Shown: positions 26,690 through 39,004 of the stretch, in pieces
How positions within the stretch are numbered: the first letter of the stretch is position 1
Layout of the letters: every line of letters starts with the position of its first letter
Assembly: GCF_043641665.1 (NCBI RefSeq)
Contig: NC_092199.1
Coordinates: forward strand, 17,502,070 to 17,566,069
Source of the DNA: Enoplosus armatus
Lineage: Eukaryota > Chordata > Actinopteri > Centrarchiformes > Enoplosidae
Length of the DNA: 64,000 nt
Direction of reading: 5' to 3'
Notes under the pieces: model-generated
The model's database searches: none
What the model was told of the DNA's origin: nothing
Seen by the model: the letters and a program-made list of their open reading frames with translations, nothing else
Program-made: the position numbers and the translations under genes

Positions 26690-27480
26690 GTTAAGTTGGA
26701 AAGACTGCTACTCACTATAGTCCTTTCTGTCTCATCAGAAATAAAATCAATAAGAGACTGAAGTTTATATTTAGATCTTGTTTTGAGTCTTTTTTTAGAT
26801 AGAAGTGAGACAACTCTGAGAACAGATAAAATAGAGTTGAGACTTGAATTTGTTGGAACAGTGGAAAGACTAACCAAGACGGTTTGGGTGAGTTTTATTT
26901 TGTTTCTGTTGCGTTTGAATGAAGTGTATTTATGATGAGCTAACAAGGCAATTAAGCTCGTCTTAATTCTGTGGAAGACAGAGACTGGAATTCAGAAGGT
27001 ATATGGTTGTAATCTTCTGTTCAATGAGGAAAATAGATGTAAGAGTATTTCATTCGACATTGAGAGTTTATTTATTAGACTAAAAAAAGCGAAGAGAATA
27101 TGTGGAACGAGGCGCACTCGCAATTCATTCATCACACCTTTCATTGATCATTCCTATCACATTGTTCATAAAACGAATGCAAAGTTCACCGCAGGCGTCC
27201 CAAACTGCAGTACCCCGACATAACCAACAGGAGAATCACTTACGTCACGTCTAGAGTTTGCTTCGAGAGGAGACCATTTCCACGTCAAAGTGAGGTTTTA
27301 TAGAGAACTACTTCCACGTGGTTTTCTGCTTAAGTCATACCTCAGATCAAAACTGATCGTAAGGTCGATTGATGATCGTTTTATAAATGAGGCCCCAGCT
27401 GGGGTCCCAAGTAAATCAGTCTAGTGTATGTCACCAATGCCCAGGTTACTCGCTCGCGCCTACATAGTGTGGGCCCAACA
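26690..27480. repeat. Repeat-like sequence with Harbinger-style end
   Basis: The block near 27370-27400 (TTTTATAAATGAGGCCCC) matches the terminal motif of a common fish Harbinger-type MITE in reverse orientation. The matching other end was not found. The segment 26690-26950 is unclassified. Confidence 0.35.
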
Positions 27481-27669
27481 GGATGCTGACTGCCCTTCAC
27501 TTAACAGCCACCGGGGTCAATAATAACAAGGACATTCTGCTCCACAGAGAACCTTTAACCAAACAAACAGAGCAAAAAAACTTTCTTCTGACACACTGTT
27601 CAAAGCAGCTGTTGCAGATGTTGACAGAGGCTGAGATAGAAACTCTAAACCCTCCTTCCTTTCTTTTCT

Positions 27670-27670
<1 letters not shown>

Positions 27671-27725
<55 letters not shown>
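27671..27725. repeat. CA microsatellite
   Basis: About 27 CA units just upstream of the putative c1qtnf1 first exon. Confidence 0.9.
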
Positions 27726-27727
<2 letters not shown>

Positions 27728-27774
27728 GTAGCTCCTCCTCCTATTTATTAAGCTTTGCTATCCTCTCTTTCAGT

Positions 27775-28022
27775 TCGCCACTTTTTCCTCCCTATTTTCT
27801 CCTCCTATTCTCCACGCCTCCACTTGTTCGGAGGAGCAAGACTTTCTGGCAGACGCTGTGTTGTTATGTTCTGTGGTTGAGGAGAAAAACAATGACCTGA
27901 AGAGGGAGAGACAGGACAACAACCTAAGAAAGGAACCAAGGACGCCACCAGAGTGGGACAGAAGCGAAGGGGAAAAGCCATTTTTCATTTCCAGAGGAGA
28001 AATACTGGACTACAACGGCAAA
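27775..28022 (+). other. c1qtnf1: Putative non-coding exon 1 of c1qtnf1
   Basis: A purine-rich stretch ends GGCAAAAG|TAAGAT, a good splice donor after 28022 with several alternatives by one or two bases. A TATTTATTAAG TATA-like motif lies at about 27742. The next acceptor, TGTATTAG at 29958, precedes the signal-peptide ATG by two bases, so a non-coding 5' exon is required. This stretch is the best candidate. Confidence 0.35.
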
Positions 28023-28503
28023 AGTAAGATTCCTCTTCTTTGCAAAGAACTTTCTGTATGGAAACAAGTCAAACACTAGCTGTGGTTTGTTGATGCAACA
28101 CTGTGAATGTATTACAGATACTGAATGAAACAAGATCCAGGCATGTTGGCATCAGGTTCATCTTGCTGTTGTTGTGCTCTGACATCCGGCCGGCCTCCAC
28201 ACGCATTAAAGACTCCCAAATTCCACTTGGTATCGTACATGTCCAAACACATACACCCAATTCTACAACTGTAGGACAAACCTTTCCCAGACGTCAGACC
28301 TTGAATGCCCTGTACTTCCACTCAGGGGATGATAGCTTGAAGAAGAGCAAAAATAAACAGCAGCAACAAACTATGATGCAGTTCCACTGGTGGGTATTAT
28401 ATTTGTTCAACTCGCATGATTTTAGTTTCCATTTCTCCTGAGCATTTGGTTTGCACATAAACTGCACTATGGACACCTCTAAAAAGGACGCATATTTGGA
28501 TTT

Positions 28504-28539
<36 letters not shown>

Positions 28540-28689
28540 TAGTATGTCATGGAACGGGAACATTTAGATAAAGTGGTTTAAACTAGCTGTAATTGAGTTG
28601 ATGCCAAAAACAACAACATGATCCATTATCATGTTTCACTGTGGACGTCGTCATCAGCCTATTCGGTAGACATCACGCAACCCTAATCC

Positions 28690-29455
28690 ACAGTGGATGT
28701 GAGAAGAACCCTGCTGAGAGCGAATGTGAGTAAAGCTGATGGGCCTGATAACATCCCTGGCGTGTACTAAGAACATGTTCCAACCAGCTAGTCGATGTCA
28801 TTCCTGACATATCACTGTCACAGGAGAGTGTTCTCACCTGCTTCAAGACAGCCACCATCGTCGCTGTACCTAAAAAGTCTGCAGTGTCTAGTCTGGGGAC
28901 GGCATGGTGGTGCAGTGGTTAGCACTGTCGCATGGGAGGTAGAGCGGCTCGATCCTTGGCTCCACTCTTCACACACCTTGAAAATAACAACACCTACACC
29001 TAAATCGTGTTTGCTGATTTCAGCTCAGCCTTCAACACAATCACCCCTATGAAACCCATTGGCAGACTTAGATCTCTGGGTTTGCGTACCACACTCTGCA
29101 ACTGGTTTTTGGACTTCCTCACAAACAGACCCCAGACCATTTGGCGGTTACATCTCCTGCACTCTAGTGGTCAACACCGGAGCCCCCCCCCCAAGGCTGT
29201 GTGCTCCCCTTGTTCACGCTATAGACCCACGACTGCAATCCCAGACATGGAGAAAACTCTGTTGAGAAGTTTGCAGATGACACTATTTTTCAAACAACGA
29301 TGACAATTCATATTGGGAGGAAATCAACAAGCTTGCAGGGTGGTGCACAGAAAACAACCTACTTGTCAAAGGCAGCAAAACAAAGAGCTGATCATTGATT
29401 TTAGGGAAAAAAAGCAAAGAAAACACCCCATCTACATCAGTGGAGCTAGTGAACA
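28690..29455 (+). mobile_element. Jockey-type LINE reverse transcriptase relic
   Basis: Broken reading frames give, in order, an RT N-terminal segment ([25 protein letters not shown]), the catalytic block [11 protein letters not shown], then LTNRPQT, FADDT and TKSLIIDFREKKQRK-like pieces. Several frameshifts and one SINE-like insertion. Inside c1qtnf1 intron 1. Confidence 0.75.
28894..28970 (+). repeat. tRNA-derived SINE head
   Basis: GGCATGGTGGTGCAGTGGTT followed by AGCACTGTCGC resembles the tRNA-like head (A box region) of common fish SINEs. A degenerate B box CTCGATCC follows. It interrupts the LINE relic at 28690-29455. Confidence 0.6.
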
Positions 29456-29820
29456 ATTTTTTTTATATATATGTAGCCTGTTTTGAAAATGTCTTCTCCT
29501 CTGAAAGTCCCTTCCATAACCACATGAAACTATGGAAACATTATGTGGATGACATTTTCATGATCTATGACGTTCATTGCAGAGCATCTCAATAGCTGCC
29601 ATGAACATTTAAAATTGATGATCAATTTTGAGGTACACAAATCCATTTTTTTGGACATCCTTGTTAAACGTGAGGGCAGGATTCACACTCCTCTAATAGT
29701 TTCAAATGTTAAAACTCAGGTCAGGTTGTTGTTGCATAAATCTATAACCACTGCACATCAATCTGTGCTTTATTTTACAAACTATGCGAAATTTAGTTTT
29801 ATTGTGTGTTAATTTCAGTT
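29456..29820 (+). pseudogene. Penelope-like reverse transcriptase fragment
   Basis: Encodes ACFENVFSS, then HYVDDIFMIYD (the YVDD catalytic motif), then in another frame LNSCHEHLKLMINFEVHKS, IFLDILV and REGRIHT. This order (YxDDIF, LNS, FLDI) is characteristic of Penelope-like RTs. Frameshifted and truncated. Confidence 0.7.
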
Positions 29821-29960
29821 AATTTCAAAAGAGAAAAAAGAACATGAATAAAGACTAAAATACCTAATACCTACACCTGGTACATTTCTGACTTAAACTG
29901 AACAATTGTAAGTATCTGTCTATGATGTGTATTACGAAACACTGTTCTGGTGTATTAGAG

Positions 29961-32900
29961 ATGGCCACAGCCTGTGTATGGGCCCTGCTGCTCCTCTGGG
30001 CCTGTCCAGTGCACCCCTACCAGACCCCCTACGATGAGAAAAAAGATCCAGATCCCAGTCGAGACCAAATGACTCCAAAGGACTACCATCAAGATGTCAG
30101 GTACCATTTTAATCAAGCCGGTCTGGTGCATACATTTGCAGTTTTTATGCAAAAACTACAGACAGACAGCACCCAGTTGGCTTGTTGTTTTGACATTCTC
30201 AGTGTTCATTTACTCTCCATCTGATGTTAAACTCAGACAAAACTGAAGTTATTGTACTTGGCCCCGAACACCTCCAAAACACATCAACTTATACTTAAAG
30301 ACCAAAAAGACAAAAGCCTACACTTGACTCAGCTGAATACCTTGGTTTGGTTATACAGGCGCAGGGAGGTGAGGGATTGTCGGCGATGCTGCGACCCAGG
30401 AGAGGAGGCTCCCCATCAGTACTCCAGCCAGCACTACCCACAGTACCAGATAGTACCGCAGATCAACATCACTCTACTCAAAGGTAAGATCAAGCACAAT
30501 ATACATATCTAGTGTCTCTGTCCATGTTTAATACACTGTGGGTTATATGGTGGTTCTCCAAAGGTGTATTTGTCAGGACAGCAAAGCCTTAAAACATTAA
30601 TCTTTTCAATGCTTAATATCCTCACATTTACATGCCATACATTTTTGTAGATACAGTATTGTAACAAGACATAGTTAAATCTGCACTCAAACCAATAATA
30701 ACAATAATAATAATATCTTCGACTTTATTCTATATTGGTATTTTTTAAGGCAGTGGTCCCCGACCCCTGGGCTGCAGACTGGTACTGGGCCCCAACAAAA
30801 GGACCTACAGTATCAAAGACCTAACATGTGTCTAAATCACTAGTTTCTCAATAAATTAACAAAAAAGGAAAGAAAACAATTAGAGAAAGATGATAATGTA
30901 AAATATATTTTTAAGAGAAACAACAAAAATAGCTCAAATAGCGATTCAATTTATTTTATATAGTTATTTTTTAATTTATTTACAGAAAAGGCTGTAAATA
31001 AGGAACAAAAACTAGAATGAGGTAACAGTTAAGCAGTTCAATTACAGGAGAGGGAAAATCGTTTTTTCTTAGCTTATTGTTAACCCAGTAAACATTGCAA
31101 CGTTGTTTGACCATTGTCTGAATGTCACAACATCTGGTAATGGTTTAAAAATTGTTACAAAATGAAAATTGAACCGACATCTGGGGCATTCCCTGGATGT
31201 CTTCTCTGGACATTAAAATATATTGTTATCATCATCAATCATTGCAGCTTTATACATCCTCTATGTCTAAATCAGCACCTAACTAAATGTTCTGAACTGG
31301 TCCAACCAATGCTGTGGTCTGGTCTGGACCTATGTAAGACGCTTTATAAACGTGTCACTCATAATCAATAAATGATATATATACCCATTTACATAGCAAA
31401 CGGAAAGGTCTGTTACACTAGTAGCTAATACAGGACATGCTATCATTTTTACAGAAACACAGTGAGTCAATACAGACTTGCAACAATATCTTATTAGGAT
31501 AAACAGCAGAAAAATATGATCATTGAAAATACAGCAACAATTTTATATCAGGCAGCGGAAACAAGTTGTGAACATGATATTAACAAATCCTCACCTTTTA
31601 ACTTGTGGCAAACGTGTTAGCAAAGAGTGTAAAGAGCATTTACACATCCAGCAGCTCTGGTTTTGGTCTCTACCAACTCCTGAGGGAAATGTCTGGCAAT
31701 TTAGCTCTACTATGTTCACAGTCTCTAACTGTGTCTGCCTGTTGTTTGGTGCTGAGCAGGTAGGGTATAGTGGGTTTCCAGAGCTTTTTCCATGAAAACA
31801 GATGCCAGCTGTGGCCAAAAATGAAGCTATGAGAGTCCGTCGGCTAACTCCAGGATGTCAAACAGCTGCTGACAATCACCGTTGGCACTCTGTTATAGTG
31901 ATGAGAAGACGTGGTTCGTTTCGTTCACCCGCCACCGGCGAACCGACTCAAGAATGAGTTTCTTGGTTCTTTATTTTCTTAATTAGGTTTAGGTCTCCTA
32001 ACAACCAATTGAAGACAAAATTAAACACTTTTGCATGAAAGAATAAAAAAAACAAAAGATGGGTAGATGGGTTGCACAGCGTTCTGATTATTTTAGGGGT
32101 TTTGGAAGTTGGGTCCAGGTGGACCATTACTGTAGGTGCACACCATGTGACTGTCTGCTCACAACCATTTCTCAACCATAAACAGACCAAACCTAAAAGT
32201 CTGTAGAAGGAGAAATTAACACTTATATGCGTATCTGTGCACCAGGACCACTTGTCGCTGGGGTCCTATGTTTGGTAGGAAGTTACTGCGCTCTCTGGTT
32301 AAAGGTTTTCATGCCTGTTTCACCTCTGACACAACTCTCCTCCAGTACAAAATGCTTCACACACCAAACACTGCAGGCTATCTTATCTTACCTTCATCAG
32401 GGCTGTTTGCAGTTTCCTTACATACAATGTATTGATTTGTCATGTGACCAATAAATCAATCACCATAGATACCACATATACCAAACATTACAACCATCCT
32501 TTTCTTCAAACAATACTATTTACAAAATATCATTACCCTCAGTTGATAAAAAAATTGCAAGAGAAATATCAATTACCATAAATATAACATTACAATCATC
32601 CTCTCTCAATATTCTTTAGCAACCCAAAAATGGGTACAAAGGTCGAATATCGATGCCTCACTTAAAGTAAACAAATGAATTTGTTACTGATATTGAGAGC
32701 TTGAACAAATGGGATCTAATGAAGCTCAAGATCTAACAGAGATAAAGACATGAATGCAAATGTCCATTCAGTACAGAATAGACTATCCTTAAAAAGCATA
32801 GACCATTTACTTAAAATAACCTATGGGTATGTTTCCCTGACAAGTGACCTCTTGAGACTGACCCCTCAACTGGCTGGAGGTCGCTTGGCATTAAAGGTAA

Positions 32901-33895
32901 AGGGTTGAGTATATGAACAATGTGAGTATAGTTTAGTTTAGGGAGGCTCTGACAAACGACCTATTTTGAAGTTGAGGTAAAGTTGAGGTACTTGTTGGTA
33001 CAGAGGTAGGTCCAGTAGGTGTTTAGCCTAGCGTAGCACAAAGACTGGACGCAGATGGAAACTTATAAACTAGCTTAGTAGATGAGTAACATAAACTGCT
33101 GCAATACATTCTAGCTCTTTTGAGATCAATATGGTTTGTGGCCGTCTCCTTGTTTTGACGTTTGTCTGCCTCTTGTGGTGACAAATTGATTGATGCAGCT
33201 TTAGACAAAAAGTGATTTATTTGAAAGACCTTGTCATTTACAGATTGTATGTATGCAAACTAATGCACATTGAAGGCATGCTGTGAAGTGTTGGTGGCTT
33301 TACCTCCACTACATTTTGAACTTGACTCTTTCTGCTGCTACTAGGTGAGAAAGGTGATACTGGTGAACGAGGACTTTATGGTAAATCAGGCAGAGCTGGT
33401 CAGGTGGGTCCTCCAGGTCCCAGTGGCATGAAGGGCAGCAAAGGCAGCATGGGCCTCCCGGGTGAGCCCTGCAAGTCTCACTTTGCAGCCTTCTCTGTTG
33501 CCCGCAAGAAGGGTCTACACTCCAACGACTACTACCAGACACTGGTATTTGACACAGAGCTGGTCAACCTCTATGGTCACTTCAACATGTTTACTGGTAA
33601 GTTCTACTGCTATGAGCCTGGCATCTATTACTTCAGCCTCAACGTGCATACATGGAACCAGAAGGAGACATACCTACATGTGATACACAATGATCGGGAG
33701 ATGGTGATCCTCTATGCCCAGCCCAGTGACCGGTCCATCATGCAGAGCCAAAGCCTAATGCTGGAACTTGAGAGAGATGACCAGGTCTGGGTCAGACTCT
33801 TCAAAGGTGAGCGGGAGAATGCCATCTTCAGCGACGAATTTGATGCTTACATCACCTTTAACGGACATCTGATTAAGCCCAAAAATGAGTTGTAG
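29961..33895 (+). CDS. c1qtnf1: Complement C1q and TNF related 1 (CTRP1), secreted adipokine-like protein
   Basis: Secreted trimeric protein with a short collagen stalk and a C1q head. Coding exons are 29961-30100, 30359-30483 and 33345-33895, GT-AG with phases 2 and 1, giving 271 aa (human 281). The N-terminal signal peptide is [21 protein letters not shown] conserved cysteine knot-like CRRCCDPG follows (about residues 54-61), then [15 protein letters not shown], which carries an N-glycosylation site (NIT) just before the collagen region. About 13 Gly-X-Y triplets run from [19 protein letters not shown] to GLPGEP. The C1q domain starts KSHFAAFSV and includes [30 protein letters not shown] and [20 protein letters not shown]. 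The CCDPG/PQINIT and C1q motifs point to CTRP1 rather than CTRP6. No frame break. Confidence 0.93.
30205..30345 (+). pseudogene. L2-like LINE fragment
   Basis: Encodes [20 protein letters not shown], a conserved block downstream of the YADD motif in L2/Rex-type RTs. It is wedged into the 258-bp c1qtnf1 intron directly before exon 2 at 30359, so the present intron includes LINE sequence close to the acceptor. Confidence 0.7.
30484..33344. other. c1qtnf1 last intron
   Basis: AT-rich. No coding sequence or clear repeat recognised apart from TAA-rich runs near 30700. ORFs at 31523-31795 and 32227-32454 show no motif. Confidence 0.45.
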
Positions 33896-36500
33896 GTGGT
33901 ACAAGTGTGAGTTGAGGTTGTTTATATGTAATATTCCTCAGTGTATTATCAATGGTGGTTTAGTACAGAAATACATTTGTTCTTTAGTGGCAGTGATTTA
34001 AGAAAATTTGTGGCATTCACCAATTTTCTCATGGGTACAAGCGAAATTCATGAGTGGCCCTGACCTGTCACATGTACAGACAGTCTGCCTGTTGCCACAG
34101 GGGGAAAACACTTGTTTGACTTACAATTTATAAAGCCTTAATCTGAATAGAGTCAAGTTTGACTATGATATTGAATTTGTATTGCCATGTCTGTTTCCAG
34201 TATCATCCTCTGTTGCCTCCAACAGTGTAACATCACCTACACCAGCTCTCAAAAACAAGAAAATAGGCCTAATTAAATTACCTAAAATAAGCAAAATTAT
34301 CTGCCAACAGAACAGGAAAATTTCACTTGCACAAGTAAAAACATCTAGTCTCAAAGAACCCACAGATATCTTGACAAGTACATTTGTCTGGATACAAAGA
34401 AAAAATGTAAGAATTATTTTCTCAATATGTTGGAAAATGTGCTGAAATTTAGCAAATGCTAGTGCCATTGTCTTGATATAAGGCTATATGTTTAGGAATT
34501 ATGTCTTAAAACCAGTACAACTACACTAAAAGTACATTTGTCTAGATAAAGATTCAATATGTAGGAATATGTGCTTAAATTTAGCATCCAATGCTATTGC
34601 AATCATCTTAAAATAAGGCTATATACCCTGGAATATACAGAGAAAAATAGCATTTTGTGCTTAAAATAAGTAATCCTGAGCAAGATAAATGTACTTGCAG
34701 AAATATGTTTGGCATATGGGCAGACCAAAAACAACATAGGCCATTGGTGGTGAAAATGCGTTCAATCATCGGATTGCGTTTGTTACTCTACCCGCGTATT
34801 TGGGAGACCTCCGGTTTTAGGCTATTTTAATTGACTTTAGCCTGACTTGTAGCTGCTGACTAGCCAACTCAAACAGGGACCTTTAATTTATTTTCTGGGG
34901 CAGTAAACACAACACACAGCCACTACTATGCTGCAACCTGAGCTTAATTACACACTTTATTGGCTAACTAAAGTAACGTAACTACCCTTCACACACCGGG
35001 ATAGACTCACTTTCACAACAAACGATGCATGTATTAGACTTCATCACACACAGACCCATACACACACACCTAGGCCACCTTCCTTAAGGGGGAATGCCCA
35101 GCCGGTAACACACAGGTGCAGTTAGGCTGTGAGGTGGAAGAAGGATCAGGTCCTTACTTAAGCAAAAGTACAAATACCCCACTTTGAAAATACTCCACTA
35201 CAAGTAAAGGTTCTGCATTCTAAACCTTACAAATGTAAAAGTAAGTATTATAGCAAAATGTACTTAAGGTAGTCATAGCCCGGTCAAATGGTCCCTGTCA
35301 ATGTTTTACTATTATATCTGATGTTTTGTAACAATATTACTGCTGCATTAATGTGTATGTTGTATTTCACTGCCAAAAATGTTTAAAGGTTGTGCTAATT
35401 TTAACTACTTCATATACTATTGGGTAGTTTAATCTACAGCAATGCATCATATTCCGAAAGATCATCATATGTTTGCACTATTTGAGAATTTACGGTGTTA
35501 TTTTAGAGAAAATGTATATATGATATACGAAGATGTATGTCGTATATCACGGCATAGCCTAAAAATATTGAGATATTATTTATAAGCCGTATCGCACAGC
35601 CCTACCTTCTTATAATAAACAACAAACACCCTTATTAAAGCTTGGATCAGTCCTCGGATCGACCGATACACACAGTTCTGTTATCGGGACCGGACTGTTG
35701 CCACAAGGAGTCCATGACTCATAGTGTGTTACCCAGATATGAAAAGTGTCCTGTCTTTGTTCTGTACTGTCTTTTGTCTATAGGAATACATGATTGCTGT
35801 GCTGTGGTGTAAGATTGACAATAAAACTGTGAAGTCCATTTGGTCGTTAAGAGATGAAAAGGATGAGATGCATGAAATGAATGCATGATCAGTGTTGATC
35901 AAACAGCTTTGTAATTCTGGTTTCAAGCAATAAGTTACTCAGAACCAGTAATAAAATATTGAAGAGGATTCTACATGTTATAACAGATACCCCCACCCAA
36001 CGTGGATATTACATTGAGTGATGGCTGTTCTACGACCTAATCTTTAGGTTTTCGAACAGATTCCCAAAATCTACACGCAAGACCGTCTTAGCCTGCTTAG
36101 GAGGCCTAATTACGTTCCCGGAATACCACATCTCTAGGGCCTATATAGTCGACTATGTGCCGACGACCGGATATTAGCAGGAATATCTGTGTGTGGTAGG
36201 TGTTTGGGGATTGGTGGTACCCCGGTAAGACCCCTGAAGGAAAAGATCAATACTGGGGGAGGTCCACAGTGAAGGGTGGCAGACACTTGCCTGGTTTTAC
36301 ACTAGGCCGCCTTAAAGGCCCAAACCCTAATTTATAATTTAGATACAAATTTAGGAAATCCATCCGTGTCCCAACTATTCAGAAAACTTTAACCTTAACA
36401 CCAAACATGTTCCAACAGCAATAAACACCAAACATAACACAGCAGCAGCAAAACATCAGACAACTGAGCTGAACCTATTCAACATCTCCTTCCATGTTGT
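33896..36500. other. c1qtnf1 3' flank, repeat scraps
   Basis: No AATAAA lies close behind the stop; the first good ones are at about 35818 and 35950. The stretch 35140-35290 (TTACTTAAGCAAAAGTACAA, then CTCCACTACAAGTAAAGG) is a common fish MITE. The stretch 35510-35605 ends in a GCACAGCCCTACC motif typical of another MITE. The stretch 34480-34740 resembles the lysine/isoleucine-like AT-rich repeat seen again near 39005-39175. No gene seen. Confidence 0.4.
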
Positions 36501-36520
36501 ACATCATAATATATATATAT

Positions 36521-37157
36521 GTAGCAGCTTTCATCAAAATTCACCAATCAAGGTCAAATTATTATCTACTGTCAGCATATCTCAAGGAGAGGAGTCTTCT
36601 TACCTGAGGGAGGCTACTTAGATGATCTCAGAGAGGAGCAACACAGGAATTTGGTTGGAGTGTACAAAATACAACCCAGTTTTATTGGAGTTTTATCAAA
36701 TGAGTAAATGGATACAAAATGTTCAAAAAGAAGAAAATATAACAACCAAGTAACAAAGTCTCGCAAACAACCAAGGCAAGAGCCCAAGCAGTCAGTCAGA
36801 GGTGGCAGGTCTGGCCGAAGGTCTTGAGCCTTTGTTCTGCTCTTCCTTTTATAACCTTTGCCCCCCTGTTCTTGGGGGTCAGAGATCCATAAAAGGTCTT
36901 CCTCTGCACAAGCACTTTAGCTATTGGGTGAAAACACATGAGATCACAAAAATACATTTTCCATACGTTAACAAAGCACGCTTCAACTTCCTTGTTTAAG
37001 AGGCACCTCCAGGCACCTAAGCAACCGTGCGTTTGTGGTTTTTCACTGCAAGCGTAGGGTATCCAGCAGGTGCAGAAACCACAGGCATATAGCTGTACCT
37101 TCAACTGCTGTTTTAGCAGTTTCATAAAGGTGTGAAGTCTAGCCCCGTACTGGGGGG
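36521..37157 (-). mobile_element. LTR-like sequence (solo or truncated LTR)
   Basis: Read on the - strand it begins TGTCCCCCCAGTACGGGGC and ends GAAAGCTGCTACA, i.e. TG...CA. It has a TATA box (GGTTATAAAAGGAAGAGC, about 36850) and a downstream AATAAA (in CTCCAATAAAACTGG, about 36685), in LTR order. Length is about 637 bp. I found no adjacent primer-binding site or polypurine tract in the right orientation, so the call is provisional. Its first 20 bases recur at about 38844. Confidence 0.45.
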
Positions 37158-37272
37158 ACAAGTCACCTAAAGTACGTCTTGACCTGAACTGCTGAACTTA
37201 ATTTGAACTGTTACTTTGAAGAGAGAGGGGGTAAAGGGTATGACTCGGACACAACACAGGTGGATTGCTCAA
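37140..37272 (+). repeat. Direct repeat, left copy (pairs with 38823-39001)
   Basis: Starts TAGCCCCGTACTGGGGGGAC and ends GGTGGATTGCTCAACA. The right copy shares both ends but has about 45 bp extra from an internal partial duplication of TTAATTTGAACTGTT. Confidence 0.75.
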
Positions 37273-38039
37273 CACCCTCTCTTGGCCGAGGCAGAGCCTA
37301 AGTCCCATCAGGCGGGAAGTGGTGGCGCTGGTCAGGGTAAAAGACGTCGAAGGCAAAGCATGCCCTCTCCATCACAGAGTTGTGGAAACACATCACACCA
37401 TCTCGTCTACTGCCTGGTCCTCCGACTGGCGGCCCCGTCACAGCTACCACTGGCGTGAACGTAGTCATGGATCAAGGTACATTTAGCATTTAATGAGTCG
37501 AGTCACCCCAAACCCAAAGAGCCCTTCTTCAACCAAAGTAACAACAATTGGAATTTCAAGATGTGGTCACAGCCTGGTTTGTGCAGCCGACTTCGCCCCA
37601 TCTGCAGGACATCAAGAATAAAGAAAAGATTAACCATTACATCGATAAAATGAGGAAATGAGTAAAAACTTGGAAAAGCACAAAAACTTAAAATCATCGT
37701 TTATTTCTATAGCACAGTTTTTCCTTTTTTAACTTTTTTTGTTCACATGTCAAAAACACAAAAACCTTTAAATGAAAAATGAAACTTCAAAATATAAAAA
37801 CTCCCTCCAAGAGTAAATGTAACATAGGGTCTGAACCTCAAGATCAACGTATCAATAATAATCAAGGTAAAAATGCATAAAAACAACCACCAAAATAATG
37901 ATGACTTAATAAGGTAAATTGATGAATAAATGGAAACCATAAAAAATGTAAAAATTTGATCAAAATCAATGATTGAGAAAATATGAATGAATGCAAAAAA
38001 GATAAAATGATAAAAATATCAAATAAGTTATACGTTATA

Positions 38040-38287
38040 TTAACGTACACTGCCCCTGTCCCCCCTGCGTTACATTAACGCACACCCCACACCCTGCACA
38101 CACTTTATTTTGGTCACTGCACTGTTTGCTATTTGTCTTATCTTATTCTTTTACCTTTATATTTTTACATGCTTGTTGTCTGTCAGATTATACGTTATAT
38201 GTAAAAAAAGAAATGTAGCACCATCAGACTACGGCAAATTCCTTGTAATGTATGTTACTTTGCAATAAACAGTTTCTGATTCTGAAA
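38040..38287 (+). mobile_element. LINE 3' end with TCTGATTCTGA tail
   Basis: TACGGCAAATTCCTTGTAAT, then TTGCAATAAACAGTTTCTGATTCTGA, is the 3' terminus of a fish non-LTR element. No coding part remains. Confidence 0.6.
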
Positions 38288-38446
38288 AAAACAAAAAAAA
38301 CAACAACAAATATGAATTGAAGTACAAACTTAAAACATAAATGAACATTGTCGAGTTAAAATGCACTTTAAACCTGCAAATAAACTTCAATCAAGAGTGA
38401 AAAACAGCAGGATCAACACTCAATCATCCAAATCGGCAATCAGAGC

Positions 38447-38821
38447 TCAGTATTCACCGTCACGGGGATCAGGGCCATCCCCTTGGGTTGGCAGATTGGG
38501 AGAGTTTGACGTATCCGGGGGGTGACTGAATCCATCACCCTGGACATATTGAAGTTCGGGAGGCCTGTCGTTTTCTGGTGATATGTTATAAAAAATTATA
38601 CTGTCATCAGAAGTGAACCAACACGGGATTACACTCCCTCTGCCAACATACCGGTAGGAGAGCCCGCCACGGACATCAGGCAGCAGGTTATCCCCCAGCT
38701 CGTCAGCATACATGACACGTCCATCAGCCTCCATCCACCCGGTCATGTCCTCAGCCAGAGGACATCCCACGTCCCAGTTGTCTTCAGGATTTATCGTGTG
38801 AACGGTTGTAGCATAGTCCAT
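38447..38821 (-). CDS. Unrecognised 124-aa ORF between direct repeats
   Basis: Begins MDYATTVHTINPEDNW and ends GDGPDPRDGEY. It has an acidic, proline-rich composition with no signal peptide or membrane segment. Its ATG lies two bases inside the boundary of the right direct repeat (38823), so the repeat would supply its leader. I do not recognise the protein. It may be the 5' end of a captured or retro-element gene, or chance. Codon use looks protein-like in its middle part (DVRGGLSYRYVGRGSVIPCW). Confidence 0.3.
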   Translation of the reverse strand: MDYATTVHTINPEDNWDVGCPLAEDMTGWMEADGRVMYADELGDNLLPDVRGGLSYRYVGRGSVIPCWFTSDDSIIFYNISPENDRPPELQYVQGDGFSHPPDTSNSPNLPTQGDGPDPRDGEY

Positions 38822-38822
38822 T

Positions 38823-39001
38823 ATAGCCCCGTACTGGGGGGACAGGTCACCTAAAGTATGTCTTGACCTGAACTGTTGAATTTAATTTGAACTGTTTCTT
38901 AGAAGAGAGAGACTGTTAAACTTAATTTGAACTGTTACTTTGAAGAGAGAGGGGGGGGGAAGGGTATGACTCGGACACAACACAGGTGGATTGCCCAACA
39001 A
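38823..39001 (+). repeat. Direct repeat, right copy
   Basis: See the left copy at 37140-37272. The 1.55 kb between the two copies holds a LINE 3' end and the 124-aa ORF. Confidence 0.75.
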
Positions 39002-39004
39002 TAT

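Noticed and set aside
38447..38821. Calling the 124-aa ORF a retroviral or envelope gene
   Set aside because: No signal peptide, membrane segment or family motif is visible; only its position beside an LTR-like repeat hints at this, so it is left unnamed.
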